A stretch of DNA of 64,000 nt. It comes from Chloroflexi bacterium TSY. GTDB taxonomy: Bacteria > Chloroflexota > Anaerolineae > Caldilineales > Caldilineaceae. Both the position numbers and the translations under genes were made by a program. The stretch lies in assembly GCA_019217005.1 (NCBI GenBank), contig JAHBNG010000073.1, positions 1 to 64,000 of the forward strand. The letters run 5' to 3'. Shown here piece by piece: positions 13,484 to 23,174 of this stretch. Each line of letters begins with the position of its first letter. The first letter of the stretch is position 1. The notes under the pieces are model-generated. The model was not told the origin of the DNA and did no database searches. It saw only the letters and a program-made list of their open reading frames with translations.

Positions 13484-14446
13484 ATGGCCGCTCTACAAGC
13501 ATCGACTAGAACACCCTCAAGCAAGTTTTCTCAATGGATACTTTCGCCGCCGTCCATGGACGCGCTGAAAGCTGAGTTCGAAAAATATCAAAATCTAGAT
13601 CTACCCGGCAGTGATGGAGAACCAATGGAAAATGATCGGGAACGCATTCAAATTAATTTAGGGCTTCAATCTATTGACCACCATTGGGCTGATCGAGATG
13701 ACTTCTTTGCCGGCGGCAATATGTTCATCTATTTCAATATGAGGCAGGCTACTGCGGTCATGGCAGAAATTGCCGATCCCTCTCTCCCTAGACGAACATT
13801 CCGTGGGCCCGATATGTTTGTGGTGTTTGATGTCGACGGTAGCTACCGACGCCAAAAATGGGTTGTGTGGGAAGAAGAGGGACGATATCCAGATGTCATC
13901 TTTGAGTATCTTTCCCCGAGTACTCGCAAGACAGATTTGGATGAAAAAAAGAACCTCTACGAGCGGACTTTTACGACCCATGAATACTTCTGCTTTGACT
14001 ATTTAGACCCCCACTCAGAAGATAGCCTGCGTGGCTGGCGATTAGATGCACACCAGCGGTATCAACCTATTGAGCCAAATGAGCACGGTTGGTTATGGAG
14101 TGAACGGCTCGGTCTGTGGGTTGGTACCTGGCAGGGAACGATCGAGCGTGATGAAACCACCTGGCTGCGTTTTTACACAGAGAACGGTGAATTGGTCTTA
14201 ACAGCAACTGAGGCGGAAACGATGGCACGGCAAACGGCAGAGGAGCAGGCCGCCCAAGAGGCCAATGCACGCCAAGCAGCAGAGGAGCAAGCTACCCAGG
14301 AAGCCAATGCACGCCAAGTGGCAGAGGAACAGGCTGTCCAAGAAGCCAATGCACGCCAGGCAGCAGAAGAACGTGCAAAGACTATGGAAGATGAGAATGC
14401 CCGTCTGCGGGCAGAATTGGCGCGCCTGCGAGGAGATGTGACCTAG
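13484..14446 (+). CDS. Uma2-family (DUF820) putative restriction-endonuclease-like protein with coiled-coil tail
   Basis: A 320-residue protein. ATG 13484 is preferred because GGAGG lies eight bases upstream; the longer frame has no such site. The core shows the Uma2/PD-(D/E)XK pattern: RYPDVIFEYLSPSTRKTDLDEKKNLY, with Asp, Glu and Lys suitably placed, then YEYFCFDY-like strands. From about residue 245 the tail has 17-residue repeats (RQ-A-EEQA-QEANA, four copies) that should form a coiled coil. Uma2 proteins are widespread in Cyanobacteria and Chloroflexota; their true role is not settled. It is divergent from the sialidase and overlaps no neighbour. Confidence 0.85.
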   Translation: MAALQASTRTPSSKFSQWILSPPSMDALKAEFEKYQNLDLPGSDGEPMENDRERIQINLGLQSIDHHWADRDDFFAGGNMFIYFNMRQATAVMAEIADPSLPRRTFRGPDMFVVFDVDGSYRRQKWVVWEEEGRYPDVIFEYLSPSTRKTDLDEKKNLYERTFTTHEYFCFDYLDPHSEDSLRGWRLDAHQRYQPIEPNEHGWLWSERLGLWVGTWQGTIERDETTWLRFYTENGELVLTATEAETMARQTAEEQAAQEANARQAAEEQATQEANARQVAEEQAVQEANARQAAEERAKTMEDENARLRAELARLRGDVT

Positions 14447-14473
14447 CCAGGTGCTACTCAGTATAAACAGATT

Positions 14474-15841
14474 TCATTTCAGAACGCCGGGCGGAATGAT
14501 CACTGTTTCCCGCTCATCCAGTTGGTATCCCCATTGTTGGCAATAGGCTGGACCAGACAAAAAGTCATCTCCCTGCGCATCAAGTTTCCTCTGTAACCAA
14601 GCATCTAATTCGTTTATGAGTGACACCTGTTCGGCCTGACCGACTAAGTTCTCTAACTGGTAGGGATCATTCTCATTGTCATAGAGAAGCCACGGTCCTT
14701 CAAGTGAACGAGCGTATGTATAGCGCGTCGTGCGCAACCCTCTATACTCTTTGCCACCTAGACCATGCCACCAATCGGCAATGGGGTGAATGCACTCTAT
14801 GAGGGCGGCCCCATCGGATGGATCCGGTTCCCCCATCAAACAACTGCTAAAATCTAAACCTTCGACTGACTCGGGAATGGGCAGGTCGCAGAGACCCAAC
14901 AGCGTCGGGAGGATATCTGGTGTCCCCATCAGTGCGTCAAGGGTGCGAGGAGCACGGCCAAAGCGTTCAGGATAGCGTAGCAAGAACGGCACTCGAATCG
15001 ATTCATCCCAAGGTGCTTGTTTGTTGGTGATGCCTTGACAACCCACTGCATCCCCATGGTCTGAAGTGAAAATGAAGATCGTATTGTCGGAGATGCCCGC
15101 TTCTTCTATGGTGGTCATCAGATCACCCAAACAAGCGTCAAGAGCGGTGCAGTGAGCATAGTAACCTGCCAATGCATGAGAGACGAACATCGCGAGCGGC
15201 ATCGTCACATTTGGACGGAGTTTCAGCTCATCTCCCCGATAGAGACGGCGATATTCCCCGGGTGCGGTTCCATAAGGATTGTGAGGCGGTCCCCAGGAGA
15301 GCACAAGCAGGAACGGATTCGTCCCTGCCTGTTTGGAGGCATGTTCGCGGATATATTTTTGCGCCTCGCGGGTCTGGGCAATGGCGTCATAGCCTTCCCA
15401 TATTTGTGATTCATCTGAATCGCCAGCGTAGTAGAAGGACCTGTTATAGTCGTGGGTACACTCTAACACGCGCCAAAAGTCAAACCCCTGATGTCGGTCT
15501 GGCGGAATGTATGCATCGCGCCCGTGACCGTCGACATGCCACTTGCCAATCCAGGCGGTGTCATAACCATGTTGCGCGAAGATCTTGCCCAACGTCGTTG
15601 CATTCGGATCCAAAGAAACATCATTTACAAAGAGACCGTGGGTAAGCGGGTATTGTCCGCTGAGAAAGCTGGCGCGATATGCAGTACAAAGTGGACAAGT
15701 CGAGACCGCATTGCGTAGGTTGATGCTTTCATCTGCCAAGCGATCAATATTCGGCGTCTGTACGTTTGGGTCACCAGCATAACCGGTGGCCTGGGCACGC
15801 CATTGATCACCAAAAACATAGATAATATTGGGGCGTTCCAT
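14474..15841 (-). CDS. Sulfatase (alkaline-phosphatase fold, S1 type)
   Basis: A 455-residue protein beginning MERPNIIYVFGDQWRAQATG, with the metal-binding Asp in the first strand. The sulfatase signature is STCPLCTAYRASFLSGQYP: Cys-Thr-Ala-Tyr-Arg carries the cysteine that would become formylglycine. GKWHVDGH and TSDHGDAVG give further metal and sulfate ligands. No signal peptide is seen, so it may act in the cytoplasm on imported sulfated sugars. The start lies 29 bases past the stop of the importer ATPase at 15870, in the same direction, which places desulfation in the importer transcription unit. Conversion by a formylglycine-generating enzyme encoded elsewhere is assumed. Confidence 0.9.
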   Translation of the reverse strand: MERPNIIYVFGDQWRAQATGYAGDPNVQTPNIDRLADESINLRNAVSTCPLCTAYRASFLSGQYPLTHGLFVNDVSLDPNATTLGKIFAQHGYDTAWIGKWHVDGHGRDAYIPPDRHQGFDFWRVLECTHDYNRSFYYAGDSDESQIWEGYDAIAQTREAQKYIREHASKQAGTNPFLLVLSWGPPHNPYGTAPGEYRRLYRGDELKLRPNVTMPLAMFVSHALAGYYAHCTALDACLGDLMTTIEEAGISDNTIFIFTSDHGDAVGCQGITNKQAPWDESIRVPFLLRYPERFGRAPRTLDALMGTPDILPTLLGLCDLPIPESVEGLDFSSCLMGEPDPSDGAALIECIHPIADWWHGLGGKEYRGLRTTRYTYARSLEGPWLLYDNENDPYQLENLVGQAEQVSLINELDAWLQRKLDAQGDDFLSGPAYCQQWGYQLDERETVIIPPGVLK

Positions 15842-15869
15842 TCATTAAATCTCCTATGCTGAACACTGT

Positions 15870-16945
15870 TCAAAAGCCACCGACCCCGCGCAGATCTAGC
15901 TCCTCAGCTCGGTGACACTTCACATAATGCTCAGGTTGCACTTCACGTAATACTGGTTCTTCTATCTTACACTGCTCAATAACATAAGGACAGCGTGGAT
16001 GAAAATAGCACCCAGTTGGTGGATCGGCAGGATTCGCAATTTCTCCTTCCAGGATTGTCCGTTCCCCCCGCATTTTTGGATGAGGGCGAGGCACAGCACC
16101 CATGAGCGCCTCGGTATAGGGATGGAGTGGTGTGTGAAAAAGAGATTCAGTCTCCGCCATTTCTACTAACTTGCCGACATACATCACGGCAACGCGATCA
16201 CAAATATGTTCAACCACGTTTAGTTGATGGGCGACAAAGAGGTAGGTCAGGCCAAAGTCGTCCTGCAGATCCTGTAGCAAATTGAGCGTTTGGGCCTGAA
16301 TAGAAACATCTAGGGCCGAGACTGGCTCATCGCAGACCACAAGTTGTGGATTGAGAGCCAGAGCACGCGCGATGCCGATCCGTTGTCGTTGTCCACCAGA
16401 GAAGGCGTGGGGATAACGGTAGATATACTCAGGCCGCAATCCGACCATTTCCAATAGGTTGGCCACGCGGGCGGTGCGCTCTGAACCAACGATGCCATTG
16501 TTGAGTAGCGGTTCACCAACAATGTCAAGCAGCGTCATGCGTGGGTTCAGAGAAGAATAGGGATCTTGAAAAATCATCTGCGTGTGGCGTCGGAAAGTGC
16601 GCAGTTGTGTCTGATCCAGCTTTAGGACATCAACTTGCCCCATCTCCTGATCCCAAAATGAATTTCACCGCCCGTGGGTTCCAATGCCCGCAACACGGCG
16701 CGTCCCGTGGTTGTCTTGCCGCAACCACTTTCGCCCACCAATCCAAACGTTTCACCCTGTTTGATATAGAAATCAACACCATCCACAGCCCGAACGTAGC
16801 CAACGACTCGACGTAAGAAGCCTTTCTGAATGGGAAAATATTTTTTTAAATCCGTCACGTGTAGGAGGATATCATCCCGTGCATTTGACGGGTGGTCACC
16901 CACAGGCTCGAAGTTCAGGGCCTCTGGGGTGTTGTTCAATGTCAT
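15870..16945 (-). pseudogene. Oligopeptide/oligosaccharide ABC importer ATPase (OppF/DppF-like), frameshifted
   Basis: The first frame from ATG 16945 gives the Walker A region [18 protein letters not shown]. The second frame gives the Q-loop [14 protein letters not shown], signature [14 protein letters not shown], Walker [15 protein letters not shown], and the C-terminal OppF extension [11 protein letters not shown]. The frames join at about 16650, where GEIHFG-DQEMGQ would be restored by four G's instead of three. Without repair the protein loses its signature motif and would be inactive. A one-base homopolymer error is a real alternative. The gene follows its partner ATPase and precedes a sulfatase. 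Confidence 0.8.
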
Positions 16946-17164
16946 CCTTCATATCCGTCTGTTTGTCTCAAAAGAGAATTGAAAAGGCTTTCAGCTATTA
17001 GCTGTCAGCCATCAGCTAGAATCTGGTCATATTTTGTGACCGATTTTTATACTTTCCTATACCACAAGAAAAATAAATATCCGGCTGACGAGATGGATCC
17101 TTGCAATCTAACCAGATTCTCGACTGTGTCACGCACTACGCACTACGGAAGAATATCAATAGAA

Positions 17165-18226
17165 TTAGCCATCATAGAGGTGACAGGCCACCATATGTCT
17201 CGAGCCCACCTCGGTCTCACTTGGAATGATCTGATCACAGCGTCCTGGGATAAAGTCAGGACAGCGCGGGTGAAAAGGACACCCTGGGGGAATGTCGAGC
17301 GGGTTGGGGACCATCCCCTCGATAGCGGCCAACCGTTGACCTGTCTTGACGCCGATGCGAGGCAACGAAGCCAAAAGCGCCCTGAGATAGGGGTGTTTTG
17401 GGTGATCGAAGATTGTTAAGACATCCCCATATTCCACAACTCGCCCCAAGTACATGACCACGACATCATCCGCCATCTCAGCAATGACGCCCAGATTGTG
17501 GGTGATAAACATGATGGCCATCCCCAACTCAACCTGCATGGAGCGCATTAAGCGCAGGATTTGGGCTTCGGTGGTCACGTCCAGGGCGGTGGTTGGCTCG
17601 TCCGCAATCAACAAGCTTGGCTCCAACATGAGCGCCATCGCAATCATGGCGCGCTGACGCATCCCGCCGCTCAGTTGATGAGGATAGGCTTCGATGTTGC
17701 GCGCCGGATTGGCAATCCCAACCCGACGCATCATCTCCTCGACCATCTGGTGCGACTCATGATCGAGTTCTGGTTGATGAAGATGAATCGTCTCTGCCAA
17801 CTGGTTGCCGATGGTATGTACTGGACTGAACGAGGTCATCGGCTCTTGAAAGATCATGCTGATAATTGACCCACGAATGGCTCGCATCTGGTCGCTGTTT
17901 GGCTTCAGATCCGTCACGCGAATCGGACTTTGACCTGAATCGCCATTGGAGGTGTATAAATTGATCTCGCCACCCACAATCTGTCCAGGCTTGGGCACAA
18001 TCTGCATAATGGACTGTGCCGTGACGCTCTTGCCACAGCCGCTTTCACCAACCACGCCCAGCGTTTTGCCACGACGAATCGAGAAGCTGGCTCCATCGAC
18101 CGCCTTCACTACGCCTTCGCGCAAACAGAAATAGGTTTTGAGATCGATTACTTCGATGAGAATGTCGCTATTGACGATTGTATCACTCACTGGTGGCATC
18201 CTGTCAGCCAATCTTGGTTGGCTCAT
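17165..18226 (-). CDS. ABC importer ATPase, OppD/DppD-like
   Basis: A 353-residue ATPase with Walker [17 protein letters not shown]-loop MIFQEPMTSFSP, signature LSGGMRQRAMIAMAL, Walker B LLIADEPTTALDV and the OppD-type C-terminal Cys motif PPGCPFHPRCPDFIPGRC. It would pair with the OppF-like ATPase to drive import through the permeases at 18629-20789. The start may be 18226 or ATG 18199, nearer GACAGG. A 400-base gap with a MITE and two palindromes separates it from the permease gene, so the operon has been stretched or split here. Confidence 0.9.
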   Translation of the reverse strand: MSQPRLADRMPPVSDTIVNSDILIEVIDLKTYFCLREGVVKAVDGASFSIRRGKTLGVVGESGCGKSVTAQSIMQIVPKPGQIVGGEINLYTSNGDSGQSPIRVTDLKPNSDQMRAIRGSIISMIFQEPMTSFSPVHTIGNQLAETIHLHQPELDHESHQMVEEMMRRVGIANPARNIEAYPHQLSGGMRQRAMIAMALMLEPSLLIADEPTTALDVTTEAQILRLMRSMQVELGMAIMFITHNLGVIAEMADDVVVMYLGRVVEYGDVLTIFDHPKHPYLRALLASLPRIGVKTGQRLAAIEGMVPNPLDIPPGCPFHPRCPDFIPGRCDQIIPSETEVGSRHMVACHLYDG

Positions 18227-18230
18227 CTAA

Positions 18231-18360
18231 GAGCGTGTTTTAAAGGTCAATCTGAGGAGGCTTTGGGACGAAGAATCCCACGTTCCAAGTGCAAAAAGAA
18301 GATTCTTCGTTCCGTTCCTCCACTCAGAATGACACGCTTTGGCACTTTTAAAACACGCTC
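18231..18360. repeat. Fold-back MITE with TAA target duplication
   Basis: A 130-bp element begins GAGCGTGTTTTAAAGGTC and ends with the complement TTTTAAAACACGCTC; internal arms (TCTGAGGAGG against CCTCCACTCAGA) extend the hairpin. It is flanked by TAA on both sides. A second copy at 56340-56633 is flanked by TGA, giving a TNA duplication pattern known for IS5/IS1031-type elements. It sits between permease and ATPase genes of the importer. Confidence 0.7.
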
Positions 18361-18386
18361 TAAGAAAATTGTGCAAACTACGTATA

Positions 18387-18556
18387 GTGACATTTGTCAC
18401 CTTGGTCCCTGATTTTGGGTGTTCAAACCCTATACAAGCGAGTCCTTAGAACACCTCTGAGGGTCTGTTAGCGTCAAAAAGGTTACAACATGACAAATTT
18501 GAGGTGCGAACCCTCTACAAACCCTTGAAATTGTCAATTAGGGTGACAAATGTCAC
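18387..18556. promoter_or_regulatory. Pair of GTGACAwwTGTCAC palindromes
   Basis: GTGACATTTGTCAC (18387-18400) and GTGACAAATGTCAC (18543-18556) are perfect 14-bp palindromes 142 bp apart in the importer intergenic gap. Being complementary over 16 bases they could also form one long stem. Between them are two similar stretches with CGAACCCT or CAAACCCT. They could be a pair of regulator sites or the ends of a short inserted element; which is not decided here. Confidence 0.45.
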
Positions 18557-18628
18557 TATTGACGTTTTCACTCAAGGCCCAAATTACATCTGCACAATTT
18601 CGTCTGATGAGCGATCTTGGTTATAGGG

Positions 18629-19788
18629 TCAGAGCGCATAAGGATCCGCCGCATCGCGCAGACCATCACCTGCAAAGTTGAAAGCCAATACAACGATCAC
18701 CACAAACAGACCTGGCAGAAGCAACCAAGGTGCCAACGCCACGGAGCGGAAATTCTGTGCGCCTTGGAGTAGCACGCCCCAACTGACCACTGGCGGTTGC
18801 AATCCCAATCCAAGGAAACTCAAGGCTGTCTCGCTTAAGATCATGGCCGGAATGGCCAGCGTCAAGTGTGCGATCAAGTGACTCGTAAAAGAGGGCACCA
18901 TATGACGCAAAATGATGCGCATACGGGGCGCGTTCGCCAACTGGGCTGCGAGGATAAAATCCTCTTCGCGAAGCGAGAGAAACCGCCCACGCACCACACG
19001 CGCCAGTCCAGTCCAGTCCAACCAATCAGCGACAGAATAACGGTGATTCCAAAGTAGATGCGAATCGGACTCCAGCTTGGTGGCAAGACAGCGGCCAATG
19101 TAAGCCAGAGGGGAATAGCAGGTAGAGAGCGCAGAAATTCAATGATCCGCTGAATAATCACATCGATGACACCGCCATAGTAACCGGAGATGCCGCCCAG
19201 AATCACACCAAAGATGAGTGAGAGGGCCACGCCCAAAAGGCCGATAGAGAGTGAGACGCGTGCCCCAAAAATAATTCGAGAGAGCATATCACGCCCCAAA
19301 TCGTCCGCTCCCAACAGAAACAACATCTGATCACTGGCAACATCATTCTCGTCTGCGCTATCAACATCCAGAGGCACTTCGATGCCAAAGAGATGCCGAT
19401 CCCATTCAAAAAGCCCCCAGAATTGATATGGATCCCCCTTGACAAAGAATTGTATGGGGTAGATTTGTGTTTCATCCGGCACCACAACCATGGCCAGGGT
19501 TGTCATATCCCGCTCAGATTGTAGCCCATAGACAAAGGGCCGCCAATGAAATTCACCATTGGGATCGACAAAATGAAGTCGCATTGGCGGTGCCAGTACC
19601 CAGTTGGCGCTAAAACGGTTCGGATCATGCGGAGCGACTAACTCGGCAAAGACGGCAACCAAATAAGCCAATATCAACACGACGATGCTGACTAAAGCCA
19701 TTTTATGTTGCTGAAAGCGCCACCACATCAACCGCCACTGTGAGGCTCTGTAGAGATCTTCTTGTCTGGCATCTGCCTGTTTTGTCAT
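18629..19788 (-). pseudogene. ABC importer permease, OppC/DppC-like, frameshifted by a 5-bp repeat
   Basis: From ATG 19788 (MTKQADARQEDLYRASQWRL) the frame gives a long first periplasmic loop with GDPYQFWGLFEWDRHLFG, then the OppC core GADDLGRDMLSRIIFGARVS. At about 19010 the frame breaks. The correct continuation is GWTGLARVVRGRFLSLREED, EAA-like loop and ALSFLGLGLQPPVVSWG in another frame. The break is explained by GGACT present three times where two copies restore the frame. This is a tandem-repeat change, not a homopolymer slip. The product would lose the ATPase-contact loop. It follows the OppB-like gene with 14 bases between. Confidence 0.85.
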
Positions 19789-19802
19789 GCTCTTGAGCTT
19801 CC

Positions 19803-20789
19803 CTAATTGAGCCGAATTCTTGGGTCGACCACGGCAAGCAAGATATCCGAGATCAGTGTTCCCAAAATGGTCAATGAACTCAAGAGCAGAAAGATGCTGC
19901 CCGCCAGATACATATCCTGACTCATCAAGGAACGAATTTGGACCGGCCCCGTGGTGGGTAGACTCAAGACAATCGAGATGATGGTTGTGCCCGAAACCAG
20001 TTGGGGCAGAACATAGGCGATACTGCTGACAAAAGGATTGAGCGCCACCCGTACTGGATACTTCAGCACAAGCTGCCACTCCTTCATCCCTTTGGCGCGG
20101 GCAGTCGCCACATAGGGTTTCCGCAGTTCGTCCAAAAGATTGGCGCGCATGGTGCGGATCAGCCCGGCTGTCCCCGAAACGCTCAGCACGGCCACTGGGA
20201 TCCACAGATGTCCCAACAGATCCATGAATTTGGCCCAACTCCAGGGGGCAGTGCGATAAGCTTCAGAGAAAAGTCCACCAACATCTTGTTTAAAGACGCT
20301 AAAGCCGATCCACATCAACACGAGCGCCAGCAAAAAATCAGGGATGCCCTGACCAAAAAAGCCGACAAAGGTAAAGATGTAGTCAAAGGCAGAGTATTGA
20401 TGAGTCGCTGAGTAGATCCCGATCGGAAAAGCCAGAATCCAAGTAAAGATGATCGTGACAAAGGAGATGGCAAAGGTCCAGGCGATGCGATCCCAGATGA
20501 GATCACCGACTGGACGATTCCACTGCATGGAATGGCCAAAATCACCCCGCGTCAGGATGCCTTCGATCCACTTGAAGTATTGGACATAGATCGGTTGATC
20601 CAGCCCATAGCGATGACGCAGGGCGGACAGCAGTTGTTCACTGGCTTCCTGACCGGATGCTTCCAATTGAGAAGCATAGGAAGAGATATAATCCCCCGGT
20701 GGCAACTGGATCAAGATAAAGGTCATGATCGAAATGATCAACACCGTGGGGATAAAGAGCAAAAAACGTCGAAAGATAAAACCGATCAT
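19803..20789 (-). CDS. ABC importer permease, OppB/DppB-like
   Basis: A 328-residue inner-membrane permease. The N-terminal helix MIGFIFRRFLLFIPTVLIIS and RYGLDQPIYVQYFKWIEGIL are typical of OppB. Six membrane segments follow, and the ATPase-contact loop has LRKPYVATARAKGMKEWQL. The C-terminus ends VVDPRIRLN. It would form the channel with the frameshifted OppC-like partner. It lies just downstream of the binding-protein gene and in the same direction. Confidence 0.92.
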   Translation of the reverse strand: MIGFIFRRFLLFIPTVLIISIMTFILIQLPPGDYISSYASQLEASGQEASEQLLSALRHRYGLDQPIYVQYFKWIEGILTRGDFGHSMQWNRPVGDLIWDRIAWTFAISFVTIIFTWILAFPIGIYSATHQYSAFDYIFTFVGFFGQGIPDFLLALVLMWIGFSVFKQDVGGLFSEAYRTAPWSWAKFMDLLGHLWIPVAVLSVSGTAGLIRTMRANLLDELRKPYVATARAKGMKEWQLVLKYPVRVALNPFVSSIAYVLPQLVSGTTIISIVLSLPTTGPVQIRSLMSQDMYLAGSIFLLLSSLTILGTLISDILLAVVDPRIRLN

Positions 20790-20792
20790 CGT

Positions 20793-22787
20793 CTATGCAT
20801 CGATCCACCACTGTTGCATCAGATGATTTGTCCACATACCATACTCAATACTCAATATATCCTCCTCAGTGGGATGGTTGCGCACGGTATTGCTGATAAT
20901 CGAGACGCGCGGAACGAGACCCACAGTCCCAATCGCCCATACATTCTCGGCGTTGATCTGGAGCATCTGTTGGCCCAGCTCATTATAGCGCTCTGTTCCA
21001 AATGGCTCCCGCTGCCATTCCACAGTGATCTCCCACAGCTCTTTAATAATGTCAGGTGGCTCCATGCCCTCTGCACCATCGGTATCCAACCATTGCCGCC
21101 AAAGCGGACCACCGAGCGGTGTCGAGGACCAATGCCAGGGTGGCCGGTAGCGAATTGGTTCGTTCTGTCGCGAGTAGGGCTCAGAGGAACCACCGATCGC
21201 CCAAACGCCGATGTCATGTTCGTTGGCTCGCATCCGCTGCATAAAGAATTGCTGATCCTGACCCTTGACGCTGATGTTGACACCGACTTCGGCCCAATAT
21301 GCCTTGATCAGGTTGCCAACCTCGGTGAGATCGGCGCGTCCAGCGTCTACTTCCATTGTCAATGCCAATGGTTCGCCATCTGGCCGCAAACGAAAACCAT
21401 CTCCCCCGTATTCCAGCCCGATCTCATCCAAAAGCTGGTTCGCTTTTTCAACATCAAATTCGGTGTAATATTGATCCAGCCCCTCTTCCCAGAAGGCGGG
21501 ACCTGGGTGCATGATGGGGTTACGCGGTGTACCCAACCCGGCGAACCGCAACTCGTTAATCTCACCACGGTTGATCGCATGGGAGAGCGCCTGCCGCCAG
21601 CGTATATCGTTGAAGAGTTCGCGCAGTACCTCATCCTGATGCGTGTAGTTGAAGGCAAAACCCATCTCTGAGGCACGTAGATCTGGATGTAATCGGGTTG
21701 TGTAGTTACCGGTCTCTTCGTTTTGCTTATAGAGCGGAAAATCGGCCAATGTGAGGAACCAACTGTGGTGGGTTGCTTCACCAGAGAGCACTTTGGCGGT
21801 GAGTACCTCGCGATTTTCGACAACCAGTTTTTCCAATTCATCAACGTAGGGCAACTGTTGACCGTCCGAATCAACTCCCCAGTAATAGGGGTTACGGGTA
21901 TAGAGAGTATTGCCCTGTGTATCCTGGCTGGCAAACAACCAAGCCCCTAAGGCCGGCAGATCAGCATCTTGCTGGGTCTCACCCGCTTCGGCATGAAAGA
22001 GGAATGCTTCGTACCAGGCATCAAAATTTTCTTCAGCGGCTTTCCCATCGGCTTCTTCGTTGTAATTGATATGCCATTGAGATAAATATTGCTTGGGCGC
22101 CCAGGGACTCTGGCTCGGTAAAATGTCGACAATCGTGGGGTAGGGAATGGCAAACTGAAAACTAAAGGTAAAATCATCTTCAACAACGACCTTTAGCGGC
22201 TCTCCACCCGGTGCAAGATCATCAGCGATAACGGGTGTCAAATCCGTATTGAGGAGAATATCCTCATACCAGAAGAGAACGTGTTCAGTCGTGAGTGGTG
22301 TACCGTCTGACCATTTGAGACCCTCACGCATATGGACTTTTAACTCGGTAAAATCATCGGAGAGTTCCCAGCTTTCCACCACGAAGGGCACGATGCTCGA
22401 TAGGTCGGGAGAGCGACGGGTGAAACTGGCGCTTCGACCGTTGCTGATTTCGAAAAGGTTCGCCGTGGGGTCCGCGACAACGCTGGAAAGTTTCCCCCCA
22501 TATCGACCAATTGCATCTTTTATTTCAATCACCCAGGGATCGATGGGAAGCCGTTCATCGACTGGAGGCAATTTGCCTGCGCTGACCAATTCGGAGAGGC
22601 TGGGCGCTTCTTTATATTGTCCAGCGGGTACGTTTGCCGCAGAAGCCGGAGCATCGTCTGCGGATTGTACACCTTCGGCGGGGGGAGCATCCGCCTCGTC
22701 ACCAGAGCCACAAGCAACCAGTATGCCACTCGTTATGGCGACACTGCTGGTGATCAAGAACTGGCGTCGGGAAATTTGTTTTCTCAT
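20793..22787 (-). CDS. ABC importer solute-binding lipoprotein, family 5
   Basis: A 664-residue protein. ATG 22787 has AGGAGG upstream and is preferred to the longer frame. The N-terminus combines a twin-arginine motif (SRRQFLITS) with a lipobox (ILVACGSG), so it should be exported folded and lipid-anchored at Cys. An acidic Ala/Pro tail follows. The body has family-5 features (VESWELSDDFTELKVHMREG, WSDGTPLTTEHVLFWYED, RQALSHAINRGEINEL). It is first in the importer and sulfatase transcription unit. Family 5 proteins bind peptides or oligosaccharides; the sulfatase suggests a sulfated glycan. Confidence 0.9.
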   Translation of the reverse strand: MRKQISRRQFLITSSVAITSGILVACGSGDEADAPPAEGVQSADDAPASAANVPAGQYKEAPSLSELVSAGKLPPVDERLPIDPWVIEIKDAIGRYGGKLSSVVADPTANLFEISNGRSASFTRRSPDLSSIVPFVVESWELSDDFTELKVHMREGLKWSDGTPLTTEHVLFWYEDILLNTDLTPVIADDLAPGGEPLKVVVEDDFTFSFQFAIPYPTIVDILPSQSPWAPKQYLSQWHINYNEEADGKAAEENFDAWYEAFLFHAEAGETQQDADLPALGAWLFASQDTQGNTLYTRNPYYWGVDSDGQQLPYVDELEKLVVENREVLTAKVLSGEATHHSWFLTLADFPLYKQNEETGNYTTRLHPDLRASEMGFAFNYTHQDEVLRELFNDIRWRQALSHAINRGEINELRFAGLGTPRNPIMHPGPAFWEEGLDQYYTEFDVEKANQLLDEIGLEYGGDGFRLRPDGEPLALTMEVDAGRADLTEVGNLIKAYWAEVGVNISVKGQDQQFFMQRMRANEHDIGVWAIGGSSEPYSRQNEPIRYRPPWHWSSTPLGGPLWRQWLDTDGAEGMEPPDIIKELWEITVEWQREPFGTERYNELGQQMLQINAENVWAIGTVGLVPRVSIISNTVRNHPTEEDILSIEYGMWTNHLMQQWWIDA

Positions 22788-23174
22788 ATTTGGGTTCCTC
22801 CTAAAAAGCAAAGGCTGTTGATAATACTATTGGGTGTGAATAATACCAGACTCGTTTCAGAACAAAAGCGGAATTTTCATCGAGATGGGAGACTGGAGAT
22901 TAGAGGTTTTTCACGCTGGCAACCAATCTCCAATTTCAAAACTCCCGTTTTCATTTAATTTCCATATAAAGCGACACAGAGGCTTTCTCTATGGCGTTCT
23001 CTGTGCCACCATCCGGCATAAACTGCGTCATGCGCGAAGATGTTGGTGCGTGCCACTGATAACTGACCACTGTTCACTGTTTACTTGCAACCGAAGGTTG
23101 CGCTGTGAATCTCTGTGCCTCCTCAGTAGGATCTCTGTGTTATTCTGAAAAAGTGCAAACATAGTGTTTACTGT
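22788..23174. other. Intergenic region upstream of the importer
   Basis: About 390 bases upstream of the binding-protein gene and downstream of the P-type ATPase gene. Low-complexity near-repeats such as ACTGTTCACTGTTTAC and GTTTACTGTTTACC are seen near 23065-23180. No gene or firm promoter is supported. Confidence 0.4.

Noticed and set aside
14230..14400. Repeated AEEQAAQEANARQ segment as a DNA repeat element
   Set aside because: It is in frame within the Uma2 gene and encodes a heptad-like coiled coil, so it is a protein repeat.
16980..17090. Similarity of CAGCTATTAGCTGTCAGCC and CCGATTTTTATA segments to 8430-8500 as another mobile element
   Set aside because: The match is short and patchy and has no defined ends or duplications, so no element is called.
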